A DNA stretch of 7,236 nucleotides, from assembly GCA_002348925.1 (NCBI GenBank), contig DEBV01000009.1, forward strand, positions 81,979 through 89,214, in the 5' to 3' direction. Of the stretch, positions 6,143 to 7,236 are shown one piece after another; positions within the stretch are counted from its first letter, which is position 1; every line of letters starts with the position of its first letter. The translations under genes were made by a program, and so were the position numbers. The notes under the pieces are model-generated. The model saw only the letters and a program-made list of their open reading frames with translations, had not been told where the DNA came from and searched no databases. This stretch comes from Alphaproteobacteria bacterium UBA2947 (GTDB lineage: Bacteria > Pseudomonadota > Alphaproteobacteria > Rs-D84).

Positions 6143-7236
6143 TGTCGAACACAGAAAATGTTTTTTCAAATCAACTGTCGGTGCCAAGCGGTTTGGAAAA
6201 CGCAAACGGTAAAGAAATACTTGATTATTTGTTTGCGAAAAATAATCGCTTGTTGACTGCGTATGCGGCAGAATTGGCTTTGCCAAAAGACACACAAAGT
6301 TTGATTGCATATTTTTCTGGTGGTGAAATTATAATATCGCGAACACACAGATATGATGGTCGTGTGTTGGCTTTTCTTGATTTGTTGCATCAAAAAAATA
6401 GACCTGTGAAAGAACCTTTTTATTCTGATTTGGGTTTGATATCAAATATCTATAAAACAAACGATGAAAGATTGGGTGGATCTGTTCATTCGCGTGTTGA
6501 TTACGACAATCAAATGCAAAAGGATTTTGTGGATATTATTGCACGTGCCGCGGCACAGAAAGTTTCAGATGTTCACATTGAAGTTGCAGATCAAACAACA
6601 ATTTATTTCCGTATAGATGGCAGTATGCAACCTGTTTTGGAATATAATTCACAATGGGGTGAATCTTTTGTAAGGGCGGCATTTGCATCTGCTGATATTT
6701 CAAATTCAAGTTATGCACAAAATGAATATCAAACCGCACAAAAAGACGGGCGTACGCCACTTCGTGGAACGAAAGACCTTTATTTGCCTGCGGGTATTTT
6801 GGGTATTCGTATGCAATTCAATCCGATTGCTTTTGGTTCACAGTATGTTGTTATGCGTTTGCTTTATGATAACCCAAGCGAAGGTATTAAAACAGAACAA
6901 GAATTTAATGAATATGAACAAAAATTATTATTAAGATTGCGTTCTGCGCCAACAGGTTTGGTTATAGTTGCGGGACCTACATCATCAGGTAAATCAACCA
7001 CATTGGTCCGCAATATGGCGTTGATGTTAAAAGAAAGAAGATATGAAATAAATCTTATTACTGTGGAAGATCCTGCGGAACAAAAGATTTTTGGTGCACA
7101 TCAAATGCCTGTGGTTAATGCAGTTAACGAAGAACAAAGAGAAGAAAAATTCACAGAAGCATTGGCTGCGGCGTTGCGAAGTGACCCTGATACTTTGATG
7201 GTTGGTGAAATAAGAACGCTGTCTGCAGCACAATTA
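6142..7236 (+). CDS. GspE/PilB-superfamily pilus assembly ATPase, cut at the window end
   Basis: This is the cytoplasmic motor of the pilus: a hexameric ATPase that drives pilin assembly (called PilQ in the R64 cluster; not the secretin that bears this name elsewhere). The 365 visible residues include VSDVHIE (141-147) and YFRIDG of the N2 domain, the Walker A GPTSSGKST (278-286), the Asp box VEDPAE (308-313), and LRSDPDTLMVGEIR (345-358) with Walker B. All expected catalytic residues up to the cut are present. The His box and the rest of the C-terminal domain lie beyond 7236; relatives run to about 500 residues or more. Start ATG overlaps the pilP stop as TAATG, which signals translational coupling. 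Whether it extends or retracts pili cannot be told from sequence, but the pilO2-pilP-ATPase order points to assembly. Confidence 0.93.
   Translation, partial: MSNTENVFSNQLSVPSGLENANGKEILDYLFAKNNRLLTAYAAELALPKDTQSLIAYFSGGEIIISRTHRYDGRVLAFLDLLHQKNRPVKEPFYSDLGLISNIYKTNDERLGGSVHSRVDYDNQMQKDFVDIIARAAAQKVSDVHIEVADQTTIYFRIDGSMQPVLEYNSQWGESFVRAAFASADISNSSYAQNEYQTAQKDGRTPLRGTKDLYLPAGILGIRMQFNPIAFGSQYVVMRLLYDNPSEGIKTEQEFNEYEQKLLLRLRSAPTGLVIVAGPTSSGKSTTLVRNMALMLKERRYEINLITVEDPAEQKIFGAHQMPVVNAVNEEQREEKFTEALAAALRSDPDTLMVGEIRTLSAAQL

Noticed and set aside
6683..6934. Plus-strand open frame inside the ATPase gene
   Set aside because: It overlaps a strongly conserved ATPase in another frame, has no ribosome site and no recognisable domain.
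1..7236. CRISPR array, insertion sequence, toxin-antitoxin or defence genes
   Set aside because: No regularly spaced repeats, transposase motifs or paired small genes of that kind are visible.

Overview
The window comes from an AT-rich Gram-negative bacterial chromosome, most likely an alphaproteobacterium. The reasons are the lipid A genes lpxK and lpxC, a DUF374 acyltransferase of the kind often found beside lpxK in alphaproteobacteria, and an initiator tRNA 3' half that resembles alphaproteobacterial tRNA-fMet. An uncultured, reduced-genome or gut-associated lineage is plausible, but that is inference. No plasmid, phage or transposase gene is visible.

Layout. (1) Positions 1-94 hold the 3' half of tRNA-fMet(CAT) and a strong intrinsic terminator. 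(2) Positions 95-229 are a short, GC-richer, hairpin-rich stretch without a convincing gene. It ends in a 17-base imperfect copy (15/17) of the tRNA 3' end. (3) On the minus strand, 230-1030 is an FkbM-family SAM methyltransferase. (4) Positions 1031-1186 are a divergent promoter region with an extended -10 element facing each way, both reading TGCTAGAAT. (5) Positions 1187-4104 are a compact plus-strand operon: DUF374 acyltransferase, lpxK, lpxC and a small unrecognised lipoprotein, closed by a GAAA-loop terminator. (6) From 4169 a new extended -10 promoter drives a second operon: a PilO2-type protein, a PilP-type protein and a GspE/PilB-superfamily ATPase cut by the window end. This matches the pilO-pilP-ATPase order of R64-like type IVb pilus clusters.

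How the genes work together. LpxC makes the committed deacylation step of lipid A synthesis and LpxK adds the 4'-phosphate. The DUF374 protein probably adds or remodels an acyl chain on lipid A or a phospholipid. The lipoprotein is co-transcribed with them but its role is unknown. The pilus genes supply an inner-membrane platform (PilO2, PilP) and the cytoplasmic assembly motor. The secretin, inner-membrane core protein and pilins are not in the window; some may follow beyond 7236.

I found no clear sign of a wholly new system. The points most worth a second look are the tRNA 3'-end repeat beside the FkbM gene, the structured segment 110-205, the lpxK-lpxC arrangement with its lipoprotein, and the pilus operon beginning at pilO2 with a TTG start just downstream of its promoter.
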